Shown in pieces: positions 12,737 to 24,661 of a stretch of 64,000 nucleotides of DNA. A program made the position numbers and the translations under genes. The notes below the pieces were generated by a model. It was not told the origin of the DNA, searched no databases, and saw only the letters and a list, made by a program, of their open reading frames with translations. The stretch is from Sipunculus nudus (Eukaryota > Annelida > Sipuncula > Golfingiida > Sipunculidae). How positions within the stretch are numbered: position 1 is the first letter of the stretch; every line of letters begins with the position of its first letter. The stretch spans positions 96,556,723 through 96,620,722 of the forward strand of contig CM049309.1 of the NCBI GenBank assembly GCA_026874595.1, given 5' to 3'.

Positions 12737-12863
12737 TACAAATATTCTTTTATATTCACATTCTATAAGATTCTTTGCTCAAGGCAACAGCAATTTATGC
12801 TTGACTGATAACAGAACTAATTTACATTGCATCAGTAGCATCAGACTCATGGGGGAAAAATCT

Positions 12864-12923
12864 TCAGGTAGCCATTTTCTTTTTGAGGAAATTACCATAA
12901 ATCACTGATGCTGCTTCTTCTAA
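12864..12923 (-). CDS. 3' terminal coding exon of an unidentified host gene
   Basis: On the minus strand a pyrimidine tract and acceptor (TTTCTTTTTAAG) are followed by 19 codons and TGA, reading LEEAASVIYGNFLKKKMAT. A 3' UTR and AATAAA at 12731-12736 follow. The pieces (acceptor, open phase-0 frame, stop, UTR, poly(A) signal) fit a last exon. I cannot name the protein from so short a peptide. A Hel-2 element begins at 12936, only 13 bp upstream of the exon and right next to the pyrimidine tract, so it may affect the branch point. The gene's upstream exons were not found. Confidence 0.45.
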   Translation of the reverse strand, partial: LEEAASVIYGNFLKKKMAT

Positions 12924-12935
12924 CTTAAAAAGAAA

Positions 12936-14763
12936 CAAGGGACCCATGGGTCACTGTGCTCAGCTGAAGTTTACATTGAAGGTAAAAATCTAAAATAATA
13001 TCAAATGGAGATAAAGTGTAAGAGGAAGAGGTAATATAGGCTATGGTTGGTTTATATGATTGGTTTGTATTGATGAGCAAGAAATTGTTGCAAATAATAT
13101 TTTGTGACCTGACCATGTGTTTCCTAATGTTGAAACTTAAGCATGTGAGCAGTTTGTGAACAAATGACCTGTACTATTACCATGATCATTAGTTGGCTTT
13201 TTGATTAATTGTTGACATTTCAGTAGTTTACACATTTGTTCAACTGAATCTTTTTTTTGTATAATATACATTATTAAATATGAATGTATTTTTCTATTTT
13301 ATGAAATTTATACAGTTGAAATATAACTAATTAACAACATACATACAGGGCAAACAAAGCCCGATCTCAAATTCTGCTGAGGCAGGATAATAATGAACAA
13401 ATGTTTGTATTAGATCCTTATTTTTTTATCACATCAATTTTTTTTATTATAAGTTTATATTTCTATACATTTCCAATATAACATATATATCTGATTATAA
13501 AAGTTGATTCATAATTGTCAATTGCATCATCATAAATCTCAATCTTGTAAGATAACACCACATCATGCATACAAATGTTTATTTATTTTTTACCACAAAA
13601 ATATATCTTTTAAATCTGCAAAACAATAAATATCTAAAAATAATACTTGATTTAGATTTCACAATTTTAAATTGTGTCTTTATTAATCCATAATGTGCTT
13701 CATATTTTATAAATTTAATCAAACTGATGGGTTTAATGATATTTGTTAAAATCATTTAAAAGAAAATTTATTTCTTTAAAATTGATACATTAACACAACA
13801 TGGAATCTTCTCGATTACACCTTGAATTACTTTTTCATGGAAAGTTTTTTTTGTATATTGGAGTGGAAACAGCAATAAAATTAAGGGCGGGGGGGGGGGG
13901 GGGGGGGGGGGGGGTAGGGGTGGTGATATGAGAATAACTGTACACCTGTCCCCAAGTGTAACAAATCAGAAACCCTAGCACAGCTGACTTCCAGTGACAT
14001 GGAGTGGGACCCTGCTTCTGTAATCTGTAATCAAAGCAAATGACTACAATAGAGCCCCAAGAAAAAAAATCATTAACTAGCCTAATTTTCAAGCTTTTAT
14101 TTTCAAGTTTCAGACTGAAACAAATTAAATACTTATGTTTACATGCTGTGAAAATTAAATCAATGGTACTTACAGGAAAAAAACATGCCATGGTCAAAGT
14201 GGGGCAACATTTAAGGTTCTGATTTTATTTTTATGCTAATAACTTTAAAATTTAACAAAATTCAGATCTAATTTTGGGTAAACAATTGAATCTTAATTAA
14301 ACATAGTTATATACTTGGGGAAAATTGACTCTAGTTTCAAAATTTTTTCATGTTAAGTGAGTCAATATTTTTCCTGATTTTTTACAAAGTCCATTATGTT
14401 CGGGCCAATAACTAAAAGATATTATACTTAACAGACTTAATTTCTTGCAAGTACATATGAACTATATAAAGGAATATTTAGGGTAAATATGAGGAAAAAC
14501 AGATAAGTGGTTTTGATATTAGGCAGTCCTGCAGTGTAAAAATAGGTTTTTAATAAAAAATTGAGGTTTTTTCCTTAATTTCTCAAAGGAACGAAGTCGC
14601 AAAAATCCAGTTTTTGGCTTGGTAGGAGATCTTGGGTCTTCCTAGGTCCTAAGGTTTCAAAATGTGCCACACCTATGGATGGAGGAATGGACGGACGGAC
14701 GGCAAGACAGACGGACAATGGAACATGACTGTAGCTCAGATGACTTATAGTCAGCTGAGCTAA
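12936..14763 (+). mobile_element. Hel-2 element, complete ends (poly-G subfamily)
   Basis: It starts CAAGGGACCCATGGGTCAC (with the palindrome GACCCATGGGTC) and then the subterminal repeat GCTCAGCTGA. It ends with GGAC repeats, the hairpin and TCAGCTGAGCTAA at 14763. It is collinear with 61453-63337, including a G-run (13889-13914 here). Its right flank continues as Hel-3 sequence. The 120-codon frame at 13835-14197 reads through the G-run as polyproline and is not a gene. Confidence 0.8.
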
Positions 14764-15705
14764 AAAAGGTTGATGTAGGTGGTGCCACAAAATTAAACTA
14801 ATTTTAGATATGAGTCAAGTGACCAACATTTGCATAAAATTTAGTGATCCTAGCTCCTATTGTGTCTGAGATTATGTTAGTATGCTTACTTGCCAAATGA
14901 ATAACTCGGCCAAAATTCATCAAACCAGAACCATTTGAACAAACTTGAGGGAGCTGGTCTCTTGGATCATTTTTATGAAATATTGAGCATTTGGTTGAAT
15001 GTTTTCAGAGAAGAAGATTATCAAAGGTATTTTAGCTTTTTCCACGTAAAATGTAAGTTAATGTATGTGGCACCACAAAACACTCAATCCCACAACATTT
15101 GATATGTAACAGATTTTTGCATAAGATTTAGGGGAAGATAGCTCATGCTATTCCTGAGAAATTATGGATTAATGTACTGATGACTGATGACCCCTGTACG
15201 GAAAAGATCCATGCAGGTGGCATGACCAATACCTCAATTTCAAATATATCTCATGTGACCAACATTCTCATGAAATTTGTCGATGATAGCTCCAACCGTT
15301 TCTGATATTGTAATTTTAGTATCCTTTTTTGGCCAAATGACTATGTTCAGCTTCCTGTAACTCTGCCAAAAGTCACTGAACTGAAATCATTCTAACAACA
15401 CTGAGAAAAAAATGTTTCAGGGATTATTTCTGTGAAATATTTAATGATTTGGCTTGGCAGTTTCAGTGAAGAAGATTTTTAAAGCTTTTTAAGCTTTTTC
15501 CCTATAAAACCTAAGTAAATGCAGATAGCAAAAAAAAAGAAGCAAAATCCGATAGAGTTATTTAGATGACTGATTTTAAAGCCTGTAGTTTGCTTAAAGT
15601 TTGTCGATGCTAGCTTCTCCCATTTTGGAGATAGTATGGATTAACAAACAGACCACCCAAGATGCACGACAGACGACACCACACCATCACTCACAGGTTC
15701 GCTAA
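14764..15705 (+). mobile_element. Hel-3 element, 3' portion
   Basis: It begins in mid-element (GTAGGTGGTGCCAC) just after the Hel-2 insertion. It runs through the AGCTTCCTGTAACTCTGCC modules to the terminus TCACAGGTTCGCTAA at 15705. It is homologous to 36270-36716 and 40090-42154. No coding region is supported. Confidence 0.7.
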
Positions 15706-18190
15706 AAATTTAGATTTTAACTTAATCCTTTGTAGGAACAAAGTGACCGAATTTTAGGTTTTGTAGGAAAACATAGGGACATTTAACTGTATGCCAAATA
15801 TCAAATTCATAGGGGACTGCATCGTTGTTGTTTACATCCGGCCTGGTCAGAGGCTGGTAGGCAAAAGCCTATACCCCTTGTAAGTAGGTCATCCTTTGTG
15901 TACTAGCTACATGTGCTACAATCATCTCTCCATTCACACTTGTTCAAATAATTATATGCACCAGTCAGTTTGTTTTCAAATTAGTTGATGCATCTTGACA
16001 CAATGTTAGTGATTATAAAGTGGTCAGCTTCTCTTTCCCAACCTTTAAAGCATGACAAATGGTTGAACAGATGATGTAAAAGTATAGCTAGACACCAACA
16101 AAGGCCATATCATTAGTTCTTCATCTGTTTCATTAGCCTATACAATACATCAACCAAAGACAGCTTACTTGCTGGAGGGCTACAATTATTTTAAATCTGA
16201 ATGTGCAGGCCCTATGGTACCATCCAATAGAGAAATGTTGAGTTTGTTTTATATAGAATCTCCTGTCTTAGGTCTCAGAAGTATTGTCTCATGCATGAAA
16301 GTGTGTAAACATTTTCTCATATTTCATTATTGATTTCAAAACTACTGCTCTGGGACCCCTTTAATATACATATTCTGAAAGCTGGGAATAATATATGCAC
16401 TCTTTGAGTTTTCTAACCAAGTTTGACGTTATCTAGATTTCAGAATAATTTGTTTCATATAATTCCTTAAAAAATAGTTATATATATAATATATAAATAA
16501 ATATAAACCTATGTGACAGACTTTTTAAACAGGTGTTGACTTTCTTAATTACAGTTTTTTTTCTATGAAAAATAAAAATAATTATAAGTAATCAAAAAAT
16601 TAAAGATTAAAAAAAAGCAGTTATATCTAAATATGAAACAAAAATACAATATTTATCTTAAATAGAAAAGTAATTATGTTTGAATTTGAAATGTGAAAAA
16701 TATAGGTGAAATACCCCCACCCCAGTATTTGTATTGGGATGGTAATTATACTTTTAAAATTATGAATTTATTTATATTTAAATATAAAATTTAAAAATTA
16801 ATTATAAGTAACTAATAAAATTTAAAAAAAATAAAGTAGTAATATTTAAATATGAAAACAAAAAACAATATTTATCTTAAATAAAACAGTATTAATGTTT
16901 GAATTTGAAATGTGAAAACGTAGGTGAAACACCCCCACCCCAGTTTTTGTATTAGGATGGTAATTATAACTTTTAAAATTATGAATTTATTTTATATTTA
17001 AATATGAAATTTTCATCAATTATGGGCATACATGTTAAGTAAAAAAAACTATTTTTAAGCATTATTTTTAAGGTTCTGTTGAGATGAAATCTCTTTAACA
17101 CTTAACAGCTGAGAAATATTGATCTTACATAAACAGTTTGAAGTAGATAACATAAATAAAAATTAAATAATTTTTAACATCAACTGTCTTTGTATATAAA
17201 TCAATTCGAATAATACTAAAACAAATGAACCAGAAAATGAATCATGACGGTACAAAGCCATCATATATTTCCCTGCCATTCGGGTGAAAGGAGCCTGTTG
17301 AAGGCAAGCTGTTAAAATGATTTCCTAATTAACAGAAATGATTTAGTTGTTGTCAGTGCAAGTATTAGAAGACTTTGATTCCAAATATGAAAAGTATTAA
17401 CATTAAAGATGCTTTGTGACTGTACATAAAACCTCTCAGAGTATATGTGTATATAGAAGGGTGGTTCATGTAGTTAAGTAAAGATTCACGAAATATTATC
17501 ATAAATGAATATAACTTTATATACGTTAACACATTAACTATCATTGGTTTGCAGCCTGCTTGGCAGTAATAACTTAGTACTATATTAAAGGTTATGCAGG
17601 GGCCCTCTGAAACTTTGGACTTAAGGCTGGCAATGTGGTTACTAAGGGGTGAAAACTGTAGAACTGTCATTACAGCACTTGATCATACTCTGTGTGGTGT
17701 AGCATAAAGAAATCAGTTACAGGATATGAGGCAATAAACTAGTGATTCTCTGATGAAGCATGTTTAGGGTCAATTAGGAAAATTGAGGCTTTACTAAGTG
17801 CGTGACTGCAAGTGGATGTATGTGACCCTTTGTATATATAGACCCAGCAGGCAGCCTAAATAAGCTTGGACAAAGTCCCTCTTGCTGCGGATTGGAAAAT
17901 CCAACAGCTGTACAGCTCATTGGTAAATTATCTTGCAGTTAATGTTACAAGACTGACATATTTAATGTAGAATGCAAACAATATAGAACACAGAACAAGC
18001 CCACTGAGGAAGGAGTGCAACTGAAACAGTCAACATCCCTAAGTGTTTTGCCTACCAGCAGTGCACATGCTGCTAAATCACGTGGTCTATGACATCACAA
18101 TGCAGTCCCCTATAGGTTCAATGATGTCAAAAACCTTAAATGTAAATATCGCAGTAACGTTACCTTGGCAATATGAAGCCAACATAAGAA
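15706..18190. other. AT-rich low-copy region, no supported gene
   Basis: The first roughly 120 bp resemble Hel-2 (AACTGTATGCCAAATATC). The rest lacks recognised elements apart from a two-copy repeat at 16557-17015. The minus-strand 101-codon frame at 17365-17670 has no recognisable domain. A TATATATAG box near 17836, followed by an inverted TTGGA/TCCAA pair near 17895-17911, is promoter-like but unsupported. The missing last exon of RPB5 should lie downstream of 29308 on minus and was searched for here without success. Confidence 0.4.
16557..17015. repeat. Two-copy direct repeat, about 229 bp
   Basis: Two diverged tandem copies share AATATTTATCTTAAATA, TTTGAATTTGAAATGTGAAAA, ACCCCCACCCCAGT and GGATGGTAATTATA in the same order. 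The C-rich patch stands out in otherwise extremely AT-rich DNA. Confidence 0.8.
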
Positions 18191-18583
18191 CTAGAATACG
18201 GGTAGTCGACAAGCGACTACGTGTATCCGCCAAAATCAGAGTAGGACAGGTGAAGTGAGGCATGGATAGAGTGGCAAGGGGAAATAGAGTCACATGTGTT
18301 ACATATTAGAATGGATATCTGCCACGTAAACATGATTGTAGGTGGTGCCACCTGTTATTTGAAAGGGAAACTATCCAAGATGTATACATATGCAAAATTT
18401 CAGGTGGGAAAGTCAAACCACTGCAGAGATATGAGTGATTTTATAGATAGATAGATAGATAGATAGATAGGTAGAAGTTTATTTCAGGCCACAGCCCATA
18501 TAAAATAGTACAGTAAAATGATATAGTATAGTAAAATAAGATACAATTAAAACATTATGATGCATCATTAGATATTCACGCTT

Positions 18584-19978
18584 CTATTTATGATATAGAC
18601 ATTCATTCCAATGTGTTTGTATTCTACCAGCTTGTACATTCATGTTGTTTACAAGACAGCGTATGAGAGGATTGGCTGAGCATTCAATTCGTCTAATAAA
18701 AGTGAAGATACATTTCCTCAACACAGCCTCGAAATTATTAAAACCATGTTTCACAAACATAAGACTAGCACTATCATTCCATTGATAACCTAATAATTTA
18801 CGGTGCACATTATTGAATGCAACACGTAATTTATTGAAACAAGACAAACTATAATCAGTCCATAGAAACGGGCAGTAAAAAGCGAGACAATAACTTTTGA
18901 ACAGCTGAATTTTGACAGCATTAGTACAATGGGAAAAGTCACGTAAAAGTATATTAGAGCGTACATACAAAAGTCTCGTTTGACGCATCATATCGTCATC
19001 ATCTTTACAACTGTCACTGAATATATAACCAAGATACTTTGCATTTTTTGCATATTCGATCGGTGTGTCATCAATACTAACACTAGGGCAAGTTAATTTA
19101 CATTTTCTGGGTTTAAATACCATATACAACGTTTTGGCAGGATTAAGCGAGATATTGTGTAATTGACTATAAGACACACAAACATCTAAGAGTTTCTGAA
19201 AGCCTGATGGACTAGCTGCAACAAGACAAATATCATCAGCGTAAATTAAATGGTTCATACATACCTCACTAACATAACAACCAGCGTTACAAAGTAACAA
19301 GTTCGCCGACAAGGAGTCTGTATATAAAGCAAACAATTTCGGAGACAATATACCCCCTTGTCTTACCCTGTTAGAGATATTAAAGAAACTGGAAGTAGTG
19401 TAACCCCATTTTATACATAGACGTTGATTCCGATACCAATATAGTAAGATTCGAACCACAATGAGTGGCACACCACGAGTGATTAGTTTATAAAATAATA
19501 TCCAGTGATCAATTCTATCAAACGCTTTGGAGGCATCTAAAAAACAAGAATAGACTGGACTGTTATAATCTCTGTAGTACTGAATTACACTTTTTAGGGT
19601 ATAAATGCACATATCTGTAGAGTGAGCTTTTTTAAAGCCAAATTGATCATCAGACGTTACCAGATAACAGTCAATACATTCAAGCAAAATTAGTTCTAGA
19701 AGTTTCGAGCAGGCAGTACTTAGCGTTATCGGCCTATAGTTACTCTTCTCGCTACAGTCACCAGACTTATTTTTAATCAAAGGTACAAGAGCAGATTGCA
19801 TAAACTTATCAGGCAAATAACCATGAAGCAAAAAAGCAGTAAATAGAAGGGATAGGAGAACACAAATAAGTTTACTTGCATTAATGAAGTGCTCAGCCGC
19901 AAGACCATCCACACCACAAGCTTTACCGCGCTTTAGCGTCTGAATGCCTACCAAGACCTGCTCGGGTGACACCATCAT
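18584..19978 (-). CDS. LINE reverse transcriptase, C-terminal part of ORF2
   Basis: This is an open frame of 464 codons with the RT core in order: KRGKACGVDG (about residues 16-25), SNYRPITLSTACSKL (about 79-93), motif A FLDASKAFDRIDH (about 145-157), motif B RQGGILSPKLFALY (about 205-218), motif C YADD (about 247-250, the catalytic aspartates), NPAKTLYMVF and YLGYIF. It copies element RNA at nicked target DNA. It stops at TAG close to the 3' UTR. Its first methionine is not the true start: the upstream ORF continues at 21702 beyond the inserted Hel-1, and joining the flanks without the Hel-1 keeps the frame open. The RT part has no internal stop, but the element is dead because of the split and the endonuclease damage. 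Confidence 0.9.
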   Translation of the reverse strand: MMVSPEQVLVGIQTLKRGKACGVDGLAAEHFINASKLICVLLSLLFTAFLLHGYLPDKFMQSALVPLIKNKSGDCSEKSNYRPITLSTACSKLLELILLECIDCYLVTSDDQFGFKKAHSTDMCIYTLKSVIQYYRDYNSPVYSCFLDASKAFDRIDHWILFYKLITRGVPLIVVRILLYWYRNQRLCIKWGYTTSSFFNISNRVRQGGILSPKLFALYTDSLSANLLLCNAGCYVSEVCMNHLIYADDICLVAASPSGFQKLLDVCVSYSQLHNISLNPAKTLYMVFKPRKCKLTCPSVSIDDTPIEYAKNAKYLGYIFSDSCKDDDDMMRQTRLLYVRSNILLRDFSHCTNAVKIQLFKSYCLAFYCPFLWTDYSLSCFNKLRVAFNNVHRKLLGYQWNDSASLMFVKHGFNNFEAVLRKCIFTFIRRIECSANPLIRCLVNNMNVQAGRIQTHWNECLYHK

Positions 19979-19982
19979 TGAA

Positions 19983-21701
19983 CTAGAATACGGGAAGTCG
20001 ACAAGCGACTACTTGTATCCGCCTAAATCAGAGTGGAACGGGTGAAGTGTTGCATATCAGCATGGATGTCTGCAGCCAAATTGTGTATGTAGGTTGCGCT
20101 ACCTACCAAAAAATCCAGAAAGCCGTCCAAGTTGTATACATATGCAAAATTTAAGGCAGATAAGTCAAACCACTATATTGTATATGAGTGATTTTTGCCC
20201 TTGGCAGACAAACAGATGGACGCTGTGCAAAAAAGGGTTGCAGGTGGCGCCACCAGTTTAGCGTATGATAAAGAGCTTTGTGAGAACTATACACATGCAA
20301 AATTTTGGCCCAATTGGTCAAACGGTTCCCTAGATATGAGCTTGGATGTCTGCAGCGTAAACTTGATTGTAGGTGGCGCCACCTGTCATAAAATCAGAAA
20401 AGCTATCCAGGATGTATAAGCATGCAGAATTTCAGGTGAATTAGTCAAACCACTGCAGAGATATGAGTGATTTTAACCCAAGGCAGACGAACAGCTGGAC
20501 ACTGTGCAAACATGGTTGCAGGTGGCGCCACCATTTTTTGTGTATGTTATAAAGCTCTCCAAGGGCTACATTTGTGCAAAAAAATTTTCCTGATCAATCA
20601 AACGGTTCCTGAGATATGAGCTTGGATGTCTGCAGCGTAAACATGAATGTAGGTGGCGCCACCTGTCATAAAATCAGAAAAGCTATCCAGGATGTATACG
20701 CATGCCAAATTTCAGGTGAATTAGTCAAGTCACTGCAGAGATATGAGTGATTTTAACCCAAGGCAGACAAACAGATGGACACTGTACAAACATGGTTGCA
20801 GGTAGCGGCACCATTTTTGGTGTATGTTATAAAGCTCTCCAAGGGCTACATTTGTGCAAAAGAATTTTCCTGATCGGTCAAACGGTTCCCGAGATATGAG
20901 CTTGGATGTCTGCAGCGTAAACGTGAATGTAGATGGCGCCACCTGTCATAAAATCAGATAAGCTATCCAGGATGTATACGCATGCCAAATTTCAGGTGAA
21001 TTAGTCAAGTCACTGCAGAGATATGAGTGATTTTAACCCAAGGCAGACGAACAGATGGACACTGTGCAAACATGGTTGCAGGTGGCGCCACCATTTTTGG
21101 TGTATGTTATAAAGCTCTCCGAGGGCTACATTTGTGCAAAAGAATTTTCCTGATCGGTCAAACGGTTCCCGAGATATGAGCTTGGATGTCTGCAGCGTCA
21201 ACGTGAATGTAGGTGGCGCCACCTGTCATAAAATCAGAAAAGCTATCCAGGATGTTTGCGCATGCCGAATTTCAGGTGAATTAGTCAAGTCACTGCAGAG
21301 ATATGAGTGATTTTAACCCAAGGCAGACGAACAGATGGACACTGTGCAAACATGGTTGCAGGTGGCGCCACCATTTTTGGTGTATGTTATAAAGCTCTCC
21401 GAGGGCTACATTTGTGCAAAAAAATTTTCCTGATCGGTCAAACGGTTCCCGAGATATGTGGGTTTATGTGTGGAAACAGACGCACAAACGGACGCAGAGC
21501 GCAGAGGAAAGGTCAGAGGTCAAAACAAAATCGGGGCGCAGCAGTTCACATGTGACCCGAACATAATCCCGGGTTTCGGAAAATTCCGCCCAGCGGTTAC
21601 GGAGGAGTTCTCCGGACACCTACGCGGCGGCCGCGGCGGCGGCGGCGGCGGCGACCAGCTGAAAACATAGTATCCGCAAAACTCTGTTTTGGCGGATACA
21701 A
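19983..21701 (+). mobile_element. Inner Hel-1 element inserted in the LINE
   Basis: It starts CTAGAATACGGG, stem-loop near 19994-20012, 5' subterminal repeat at 20015-20034. The 3' counterpart ACTCTGTTTTGGCGGATAC is at 21681-21699 and the end ACAA at 21701. The interior is about five units of about 280 bp. Removing it joins CACCATCATTGAA to TTAATACC, restoring an uninterrupted LINE reading frame with no target duplication. This is strong evidence for both ends. The short frames at 20195, 20730, 21010, 21307 and 21458 are repeat artefacts. The 21458 frame reads a GCC/GGC run near 21625-21652. Confidence 0.85.
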
Positions 21702-23097
21702 TTAATACCAATATGAGATTGTATGTTATCAGTTACCCTGGACTTTATATGTGTCGGACTTTTCACACTGTTGAATAGAGAAGAATAATGATCACGCCAC
21801 ATGTCAGTAATATTATCAGCTCTGACTCTACCGTCAACTTTCAATGCTAGGGGTACATTTTTGTTGTGACATTTTCTAACATTTTTCCAAAATGAAACCG
21901 TATCTCCTTTATCTAGAGACTTAGCCATAGCATCCGCTCTAGCTGTATCTTCAGCTCTTTGACACTGTCTTAAGGCATACTTAAAATTTAACCTTGAACG
22001 TCTCATGAGATCATTAATTGGACCATACCTCGGTTTGCCCATATCTCTCCAGATAATATACGCATGTCTTGCTTCCCTGTGAAGATCTTTTACATAATCA
22101 TTGAACCCTGGTACAATATAGTCACTGGTATTTTTGGTTTTACAAACACCTATGTGAATTTCACTACTCTTACACAGAGCAGAACATATATCAGAGTAAA
22201 ACAAATCTAATTGTGTTTTATGGTTAGGTAAATCACAATTTGGATTGCTACACCTTAGTGCAGCAGGTAGCTTAATCTCAGATAAAGTAATAGCTAAATG
22301 TGTTGTGTAGGCATTCACTGCAATTTGATTAGCAAGAGACCACTTAAACACAGGTTGTGACTGTTCCGTACAAACATCATTCCTAAAACTGATATTACCC
22401 TGCAGGTTCACAGAGAAAGAGGCACTCAACGGGAGGTGATCGGACCCAGGTAGCTTATCAAGAATAGAAATATCACAGATAATAGATTGCATGTCATGAC
22501 TACAAACAAAATGATCTAACAAAGAAGTGGTGGAATGAGCATCACTTACATAAGTATAGCAACCGGAGTTTTTACCTAAATGAATAAAATCGGATATTAT
22601 TAGGTTAGCAAGTTCACAAGTTTGAGAAACCCAACCACAGCTATATAGCTAGTAGGTGCACTTTCCAATATTGAAACAATTTTACCAAGGTAATCCAAAT
22701 AAGACTCATAATTATCATCACTCTGATAGGGCATATACACATTTAAAAAGACATACTGCATTTGACATAAATTGAGAGTTACAGAAAGTAACCTCCTGTC
22801 ATCATATGTTTGAAACTGAGTAAATGGTAATAACGTTTTACGAACTAAAATACCAATCCCGCCATAGGGACGACCACATAAAATACCCAAGGTATCATCA
22901 ATACCACTAACCCCCATAGCATCAAAATCTGGGTGTATAGTGCGTAATAAACACAATTCATCATTATTAAGCCAAAGCTCCTGAAGAAAGATAATATCAG
23001 CATTTTCACATATTTTATAAACATCAGCTTTGCTAGTTTTCAGTCCATAGCAGTTATAAGATACAGTTCTGATGGTTAAGAAGTCCATAGTTACCAA
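21702..23097 (-). pseudogene. LINE ORF2 endonuclease and linker, frameshifted
   Basis: Starting at 23097 on minus, the frame shows the exonuclease-endonuclease-phosphatase fold: YNCYGL, FLQELW (catalytic Glu), RPYGGIGILV, NVYMPY. Near 22630, AVVG is followed by a frame change. The expected Asp-Phe-Asn catalytic motif and some flanking residues are deleted. The second frame continues with SQTCELANLI, YVSDAHSTTSLLDHF and GSDHLPLS (the C-terminal Ser-Asp-His motif), then the linker up to the Hel-1 insertion at 21702. The polyalanine end of the 300-codon frame is Hel-1 sequence, not LINE. Confidence 0.85.
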
Positions 23098-23507
23098 TAA
23101 CGTTCATTACGTACAAAAACTAGTTATATATACTCTGTGTACCTACGAACAATAGCACCTGTAGGCCATGTAGCGGGGTCCAGGAGGCGGTTCTGATCAC
23201 GCTGGGAGAGGCGCAAGAGAAATGAGGAGTATGAGTCATGCTTGGTTCTCAATGCTTTGCAACGCACAGACTACCGGTTTCCTGCATTACATGTCGTATG
23301 ACATCCTGAGGTCTGGTGTTTCTGACTAGACGAGAGACGTATATGCCAACAGACTGTCGCTGCTTTGGTGCTGGTTGTGCCGATAATCAGATCTTGGAGG
23401 AGAGCTATGTTTTGCACGCAACCGGAATTTCCTACCTGGACCTGTGACAACTTCAGAGCGGGAGCTGTTGCTGTCAATGTCCTGTCGTGATGCCTCTCTC
23501 CGGCTGG

Positions 23508-24661
23508 TATCCCACAGCAGACAAACAGATGGATGCTGTGCAAAAATGGCTGCAGGTGGCGCCACCATTTTTGTGTATGTTATAAAGCTATCCAAGGGCT
23601 ACATTTGTGCAAATTTTGTTCCTGATTGATCAAACGAGTCCGGAGATATAAGCATTAATGTCTGCAGCATGAAAGTGAATGAAGCTGGCGCTACCTGTCA
23701 TAAAAATCAAGAAAGCTATCCAGGATGTATACGCATGCCAAATTACAGGTAATTTGGTCAAACCACTGCAGAGATATGAGTGGTTTTAACCCAAGGCAGA
23801 CAAACAGATGGACGCTGTGCAAGAATGGCTGCATGTGGCGCCACTATTTTTGTGTATGTTATAAAGCTATCCAAGGGCTACATTTGTGCAAATTTTGTTC
23901 CTGATTGATCAAATGAGTCCGGAGATATAAGCATTAATGTCTGCAGCATGAACGTGAATGAAGCTGGCGCTACCTGTCATAAAAATCAAGAAAGCTATCC
24001 AGGATGTATACGCATGCCAATTTACAGGTAATTTGGTCAAACCACTGCAGAGATATGAGTGATTTTAACCCAAGGCAGACAAACAGATGGACGCTGTGCA
24101 AGAATGGCTGCAGGTGGCGCCACCATTTTTGTGTATGTTATAAAGCTATCCAAGGGCTACATCAGTGTGAATTTTTTTTCCTGATTGGTCAAACGAGTCC
24201 TGAGATATAAGCATGGATGTCTACAGCGTGAACGTGAATGTAGGTTGCGCCACCTGTCATAAAATCAAGAAAGCTATCAAGAATGTATACGCATGCCGAA
24301 TTACAGGTAATTTGGTCAAACCACTGCAGAGATATGAGTGAATTTAATCCAAGGCAGACAAAAAGATGGACGCTGTGCAAAAATGGTTGCAGGTGGCGCC
24401 ACCATTTTTGTGTATGTTATAAAGCTATCCAAGGGCTACATTTGTGTAACATTTTTTTCCTGATTGGTCAAACGGTTTCCGAGATATGAGCTTGGATGTC
24501 TGCAGCGTTAACGTGAATGTAGGTGGCGCCACTTGTCATAAAATCAAGAAAGCTATCTAGGATGTTTACATATGCCGAATTTTAGGTGAATTAGTCAAAC
24601 CACTGCAGAGATATGAGTGATTTTAACCCAAGGCAGATGAATAGATGGACACTGTGCAAAT
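23508..24661 (+). repeat. Outer Hel-1 array of about 280-bp units
   Basis: About four units alternate two related halves. One half has GATGTCTGCAGCGTGAACG, then GGTGGCGCCACC, then ATCAAGAAAGCTATCC. The other has CAAGGCAGACAAACAGATGG, then GGTGGCGCCACC, then TTATAAAGCTATCCAAGGG. Both halves end in CATGC..AATTT and a GTCAAAC..GAGATAT(G)A block. Frames such as 24004-24210 and 24283-24489 are translations of the repeat. The same array recurs at 27658-28811. Confidence 0.85.

Larger units (their letters stand above)
18445..23507 (-). mobile_element. Non-LTR retrotransposon (LINE), interrupted
   Basis: Read on the minus strand, it has a degraded 5' part (23507-23098), an apurinic-type endonuclease domain, a linker, reverse transcriptase, a 3' UTR with AATAAA, and a (CTAT)n tail at 18445-18472. 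The elements on both sides of it are the two halves of one Hel-1 unit (GATTTTAT, then TATCCCACAGCAG), so the LINE inserted into Hel-1. A second Hel-1 (19983-21701) splits it. The layout of endonuclease plus RT without RNase H and with a tetranucleotide tail fits the CR1/L2/Rex1/Jockey group. The exact clade is not determined. Confidence 0.85.

Noticed and set aside
13835..14197. Polyproline-containing 120-codon frame, and similar frames at 60339-60542 and 62261-62567
   Set aside because: They arise from G-runs inside Hel-2 elements, where run length is also prone to sequencing error.
17365..17670. 101-codon minus-strand frame
   Set aside because: AT-driven composition, no domain, no promoter or splice evidence.
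21620..21660. Polyalanine tail of the LINE linker frame
   Set aside because: The GCC/GGC run belongs to the inserted Hel-1; the LINE frame ends at the insertion border.
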